Below the pieces are notes generated by a model. The model saw nothing but the letters and a program-made list of their open reading frames with translations. It searched no databases and had not been told where the DNA came from. Shown here in pieces: positions 57,924 to 64,000 of a DNA stretch of 64,000 bases; position 1 is the first letter of the stretch, and each line of letters begins with the position of its first letter. Source of the stretch: Letharia columbiana (taxonomy: Eukaryota > Ascomycota > Lecanoromycetes > Lecanorales > Parmeliaceae). Both the position numbers and the translations under genes were made by a program. The stretch is from positions 62,001 to 126,000 of the forward strand of contig NW_023501107.1 of assembly GCF_014066305.1 (NCBI RefSeq), given 5' to 3'.

Positions 57924-57928
57924 GTAAG

Positions 57929-60900
57929 AGATAGATATTTCTTAAAAAACGTAATAATCTTCTCTAGCGTATTTTATTACTTTTAGAGTATTAATTAATA
58001 ATAATTAAGTATTAAATAGTTGTTAATTATCTTTTAAGTAATTTATTTCTTACTTTATATATTATATTTAATCTTATATAAACTACTACTATCTAAGAAA
58101 TACTTTAAAATAATATTAATTTATATATCTCTATTTAAAGTTCTCGCGATTCTTATTAATACTCTATAACTATATTAGAGCTAAAAATCTTCGTCGCTAT
58201 TATAATCTATATAGAAATCTTCATCTATAAATCTAAAAAGTTTCTACTAAATTTCAAATTGCTGATCTTACGAATAGGGCTGAAATTAAGAATTCCGTCG
58301 ATTTAATAACTATCTTAAAAATCAGCTAAAATTCCGCCGATTTAATAACTATCTTAATCTTTTTCGCTAGTTCTATTAGTTTAATAGTAATATATACGAA
58401 AAAAGAAAAGTTCTAATAATCGACGTTATAATAATAAGATTTTACGATAACGAGTATTAACGCTAACTTAAATTTAGCTATAGAATTAAATAATTTAATA
58501 AAATTAATCGCGTAGATAATACTCTAATATAGCGTATATTAATAATAATATATATTAATACTATATATATATAGAATAATACTTAGAGTATATTAAAGTA
58601 TATTACGTAAAATTTTTAAAGTTATTAAATTTTTTTAAAGTTATTAAACTAATAGAACTAGCGAAAAGAATTAGATATAGATAAAGTCTACTTAATAGAC
58701 TAAATCGTACTTATAGTGCGAACCCGGCGGAAATCGTGCGGAAATTTACTTTTCAGATTTGTAGATATTTTACTTTTCTACTATTTATAAAAGCATAGTA
58801 ATAGAGTTATTAAAAGAAGAAGATCTCTATCGAGTAAGATTAAATTTTCTCTCTATCTCTATACTACGAGGTAATTATAATTAATAAAATTTAAAGATTA
58901 TTCGAGCGTATTATATATATTATAAGAATATTTAAAATCGAGCTTTTAGACGAGAGATTAATAAGAATAGAGATAATACTTTTAAGATACGCGGCGAATA
59001 TAAAATATATTAAATCTTTTTATATCGTAAAGAGAATTACGTAAAACGATTTTATAAAAGAAATAATATATTAAACTCTATATAATAGATCTAGACTATA
59101 TTTATTAAATTATTAATATATATAAAAGAATAAGATAGAGTTAAATTAGAAAATCTTAAATTTATATATATAGTTAATTATTAATTCGAATTCGCTACGC
59201 TTTTTAACTAGATCGACTAACTTATCGCGAATAAATAAATTAGCGTCTATAATTATTAAAATCTCGCCCTTCTACGCCTCCCTTATTAAAAAAATAAGTG
59301 TATATTATTAATATATAGAATAACTTTTTTATTTTCTATTAAAATTTTGAGATTTTTTTTTTAAATTTTAAAGCGCTATTTACGCGTTTCGAATTTTTAA
59401 GAATTTTAAAATTTAGTCTTATAATTATTAAAGCGCAAGGAATTCAAATATCGCTTATTAAAGTTCGCTTATTAAAGATCGCTTATCTACTTACTCGATA
59501 GTCCTAATTAAAAAAATATTTATAAATTTAATTTATAAATCTTTACTCGTATAAATATAATAAGATAGAGTAATCGATATATAATAATATCTCGAAGAGA
59601 TAAATAGTTTTTTTTTTATTTTATTATCTCTCGCGCGTTTATCGAGGTATACTTTTAATAAGAGTTATATTTACTAAATATCTTAGCGAGTAATAGCGAT
59701 CTTCTTTTATAATAAATATATAATAAATATACGATTATTTTATTAAGACGTATTAGTAAACTATCTTCGCCTTTAAACGATAAAGAATAAAAAACGAATT
59801 AAATAATTTACGATTATATATCTTAGTACGTATTAATAAAAAATCGTATCGAGTTAAAATAACTATAATATTTTTAATACGTTTTATATATTAAAATCGT
59901 TACGATATCGTTACGATATCGTTCTAAAATCGAGAAACTATTATAAAATTAAAAACTATTTCGAAAAGAATAAAAAAATTAAGAATTCTATAATAGTAGT
60001 TATAAGAAAAGGAGCTTATAAATCTTAAGCGAGAGAACTCTAAATTACTTAATCTATATACTCGTAGCTATAGAATTAAGTAACGAATTTAATTTTAGTA
60101 ATCAAAATCAATAATTGCGTACATCTATTATTTCTACTATTAGCTATTATAATTATATTTTTAATGCTATTTAAAGTAGTTATAATAGTAACTATATATT
60201 ATAGCTATCTTAGCTCTAAAAATTAACTTTTATAAACTATTATTACGTTAAAAACCTACGATTCTTAATAATATCTTAATATCTTTATAATATACTATAA
60301 ATCTACTTAATATAAATCTATTTATTCGCTAAATCAAGCTATTCTTTCTTATAAATAGATTATATATTCTTTAATATAAGAATTATTCTTTTATACGCTC
60401 GAATTTTCTATTTTATCCTCTTTTATATATTATTTTATCCCCTTTTATATATACTTATAGAGATTTAAATTAGAGCTATTAGAAGATTATAATATAACCT
60501 TAATTCTATATTATCGTAACTATAATAGTATCTCTTTAAAATTATAAATTTCAGCCCTATCTTATATAAATATTAATCGTAATTCTTACTCCTTTAAGAC
60601 TCGATATTAGAGTAATATAAATAGCTTTAAGATCTATTCGATATAGTTCGTACTAGTAATAGATTTTTATAGACTATTCTTTAATACCCTACGTTTTATA
60701 GATTTAATATTATTTAAAAGTAAATATAGCTTAATATACTATATATCTACGATAGTACTCTATACTATAAGAGTTTAATAACTAGAGTATTTAAAGTATT
60801 ATACGTAATCTAAATAATAACGCTCGATAGATCTTCGAGTTATATAAATTCGATTTCGTTACTATTAGACTTAATGCGTTATAAGCCTTAGCGCTACTTA

Positions 60901-62839
60901 TACTAAAGCGTCGATATCGTATATTCTATATTAGAGTTTCTTTTAGAATCTAGTTTTAATAATATATCTTATATACTTAAGAGCTTAACGAATATAGATT
61001 TACTTTATATATCTCGAAGTTTTAATATTTTTTAGAGATTAATTCTACTATTAAATATATTATTAAATTTTATAATAATATTATATCTTTTATAATCTAT
61101 ATTCGCTAGCTAATTATTAATAAACTACGCTCTTATAATTTTAATCTCTCTATCTTTTAAAGGAAAAGATTTATTATTATTATAATATCGAGTTTATCTC
61201 TAGATTATATAATAGAAAATAAAGATAATATCGAAAGTCGCTATAGCGCTAATAATAAATTTAAGAATTTCTTATTAATAAAAGATCTTATTATAGAATA
61301 ATATCTTATAATTATTAAGATCGAAAATCGTTATTTAAAATAAGAATAAGAATTAATTATATTAAAGATTTATAATCGCGAGTTTTATAATATTAATTTA
61401 TCGTTTATAATTAGCGAGAGTTTATCTATATTAATTATTATTATATCTTTAATAAATATATTAATTAAAATAAAAATACTTCGCTTTAAAAGAATATATT
61501 TTTATAAGAATATTAATAAGAGAGAGTATCTACGCTAATTTCGCGAAGTCGAAATTAAGTTTTTTATAAGTTTTAAATATTTTATTATTAACTAATTAAG
61601 AATTATTTATTATATATAATCTTTAAAAGACGACTTTAATATTTAATAGTATAAATATTATTAAATCTATAATTTAAAAAATATATAACTTTTAAATTCT
61701 TTAAATAATTCTTACTTAATTTAATAGTAAATTTAATAAATCGCTATTTTCTTATATATGAAAAGTAAAAGAAAGCTAAATAACGCTTCGATTAGAAGAT
61801 ATTTATTTTTAAGATTTATTTAAAGAAGCTAGAGATTTATATAATCTTATTTTCTAAAAAATATTAAGCTAATTTCTTCTTAACTAAACTTAAATTAAAG
61901 CTTAAAAATAAGATTTTAAATATTAATAATATATTAAAATAATAAAAAGAAATTTTTATCTAGATTATTATATAGAAAAAGATTTTAAAATATATACGCT
62001 TCGGCGATAATTCTTATTCGAAATCTTTAAGAGAGTTCGCTAAAAATAAATCTCTAGAGAATTAAATTTTAAAGTCTAAATTAATTTTAAATAATAGCGC
62101 TTATATAGTATATACTTAAGATAATAATATAAAGTATAAAGTTAAATTCTTTAATTCTAATTATAAAAAGAATAATTATTTTTATTATAATAAATAGAGT
62201 TATTAAATATCTAAGTATCTAGATTTTAATAAATTACTTATAATCTATATTAATATAGTATTAATAAAAAAAGATTTAATCTTATAATTATTTTAGAAGT
62301 AAGATAAAAATAATAATTAATAGAGATAATTTCTTTTATTTTTATAAAGAAGTAGATAAAGCTTTAGAGTAAATAGAGATAACTCGTTACTTTACTCGAT
62401 ATTAAAGCGTATATTAATTTAATTTTATAAAAATTTATAATTTAATAAGATTTAAAATCTTATAATATTATTTTATTATAATTAAAAATATTAAGTAATT
62501 AAAATATATATTATTATAGCGTATATTAGCTAGATTACTAATTAGTAGATAATTAAAATTAAAATAAAAAGTATAATATACTCTTCTATATTATTAATTA
62601 AAAAGGCTTTAATATTATATTAAATATACTTAAATTAAATTAATTATAAATATTATTAAATTTAATAATAAAGTAATAATAATTTAAAGTTAACGCTAAT
62701 AAATTATAAATTAAAAAATTTATTAAATTTATTTAAATTATCGAATAGAAGTTAAATATATTTATAATTATATACGCTATAATAATATATAATAAATCGA
62801 AAAATAAATATAATTTAAAGCTTTCTTAGAAGTTATTAG
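57929..62839. repeat. extreme AT-rich RIP desert
   Basis: Almost pure A/T with TA-rich words, stops in all frames and no GC-balanced insert. It looks like several old repeats eroded by RIP. Apart from gag-like hints just before the polymerase relic, I could not identify individual elements or LTRs. Confidence 0.8.
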
Positions 62840-64000
62840 AGTTTAATAATATTTTTTTTAATAAAAAAGTAGAAATCTTATTTACGCTTAAGTAGAGAGA
62901 TTATATTATTAAGATTAAGAGCGATAAGAAACTATTATATAGTTTCTTATATAATCTATCTTAAATAAAGTTAATAAAACTATAATATTATTTAAAGAAT
63001 TTCCTTTAGAAAGATTAGATTTATTATTCGACTTTCTTAATTAAAGTATTAATTCTTTTTATTCTTAAAAAGAATAGAGGGCTTTATTTTTATATTAATT
63101 ATCGAGATTTAAACGCGATAACTATTAAAAATTAATACCCGCTATTTTTAATTATTAAGACTCTAAATCGCTTATATAGCGTTAAAGTCTTTATAAAGTT
63201 AGATTTTAAAAATATCTATTATTAAATTTAAATTAAAGAAGATAATAAGTGGAAAATAGCGTTTTATAATTATTATAACTACTTCGAATATTTAATTATA
63301 TCTTTTAGACTTATTAATATATTAATAACTTTTTAAATATATATTAATAAAGCTTTTATAGATCTAGTAGATATAATATATATAATATATTTAAATAATA
63401 TTCTAATTTATAGTATTAATTTAATAGAGTATTAATAATATATTAAATAAGTACTTAAGCGTTTACGCTAGTTTTAACTATACGCTAATCTAAAGAAATA
63501 TTAATTCTATATTAAGCGAGTTAAATTTCTAAAGTTTATTATATTTATCGAAGATATCGCGATAAATTAAAAATATATTACTATTATTAAAAAGTAATTA
63601 AAATTAAAAAATTATCGAAATATATAAGTCTTTTTAGACTTTACTAATTTTTATTAATAATTTATTTATAGCTATTTTAGTATAATAGCGTTATTTATTA
63701 ATTTACTTAAAGAAAATAAGAATAATAAGAAATTTAGATTATTAGAATAAATAGATAACGCGGAGTTAGCGTTTTAATAGCTTCGAAATACTTTTATAAT
63801 CGCGTTATTTCTATATTACTATAATTTAAATTTAAAGTTATATCTTAAAATTAACGCTTTTAACTTTAATATAAAAGCTATACTTTTATAATTAAATAAG
63901 AATAATTATTAATAATTAATAATATTCTAATTTAGAAAAATAATTTCTACGAAGTAAAATTATAAGATTTATAATTAAGAGCTACTTATTATTATAATAT
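62840..64000 (+). mobile_element. RIP-degraded Ty3/gypsy polymerase relic, cut by window end
   Basis: Plus-strand conceptual reading, with stops, still shows the gypsy reverse-transcriptase order. A leader (KLLYSFLYNLS) is followed by LFILKKNRGLYFYINYRDLN, YPLFLI, VKVFIKLDFKN, WKIAFYNYYNYFEYLI and YLNNILIYS (YLDDILIYS in intact elements; the catalytic Asp codons are mutated). RNase H-like remains follow from about 63690 (LKINAFNFNIKAILLQ). No intact frame remains. The element continues past 64000. Confidence 0.85.

Noticed and set aside
1..64000. Search for a biosynthetic gene cluster or CRISPR-like array
   Set aside because: No polyketide, peptide-synthetase or terpene core genes and no spaced direct repeats; tandem repeats present are coding TPRs, a minisatellite and a pentamer satellite.

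Overview
The window looks like a chromosome segment of a filamentous ascomycete (Pezizomycotina; a Dothideomycete-like fungus is my guess, not proven). Genes carry short GT-AG introns, mostly 48-95 nt, with CTGAC/CTAAC-like branch sites. The gene set is fungal: Mep-type ammonium transporter, PY-motif arrestin, NB-ARC/TPR STAND receptor, small secreted proteins. GC-balanced gene blocks alternate with extremely AT-rich, stop-riddled islands, the footprint of repeat-induced point mutation (RIP). No prokaryotic features, rRNA, convincing tRNA or CRISPR array were seen.

Layout. 0.2-2.7 kb: two putative secreted or membrane genes. 3.1-4.1 kb: first AT-rich relic. 4.5-6.9 kb: a six-exon, very divergent G-alpha protein fused to a STAND-type N-terminal domain. 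8.3-9.6 kb: a RING finger fused to two TFIIB-like cyclin repeats. 13.2-14.6 kb: a catalase-related gene with a GC-AG intron. 15.1-17.5 kb: two paralogous small single-TM proteins on the minus strand. 17.5-22.1 kb: poorly coding, with one probable gene relic. 22.1-24.5 kb: ammonium transporter with GATA-factor motifs upstream. 25.0-26.4 kb: a pentanucleotide satellite and a class II aldolase, divergent from an ankyrin gene (26.7-27.8 kb). 29.0-30.9 kb: a multi-exon secreted or membrane protein. 32.7-35.7 kb: arrestin and a short-chain dehydrogenase. 38.1-38.6 kb: a frameshifted RING pseudogene. 40.0-46.3 kb: four uncharacterised genes, including a type II membrane protein and a small secreted protein. 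47.9-52.0 kb: a hydrolase-like/NB-ARC/TPR receptor whose last TPR units are frameshifted. 54.6-57.9 kb: an LTR element with matching 5-bp target duplications. 57.9-64.0 kb: a RIP-destroyed AT desert that includes a Ty3/gypsy reverse transcriptase relic running off the window.

There is no metabolic cluster. The genes that stand out are signalling, recognition or ubiquitin-like genes with altered catalytic residues (G-alpha, hydrolase-NLR, RING proteins). They lie near repeats and relics, as in a fast-evolving accessory compartment. Housekeeping-like genes (transporter, aldolase, SDR, arrestin) occupy the middle. Exon coordinates were worked out by hand from frame, splice consensus and protein-family continuity.
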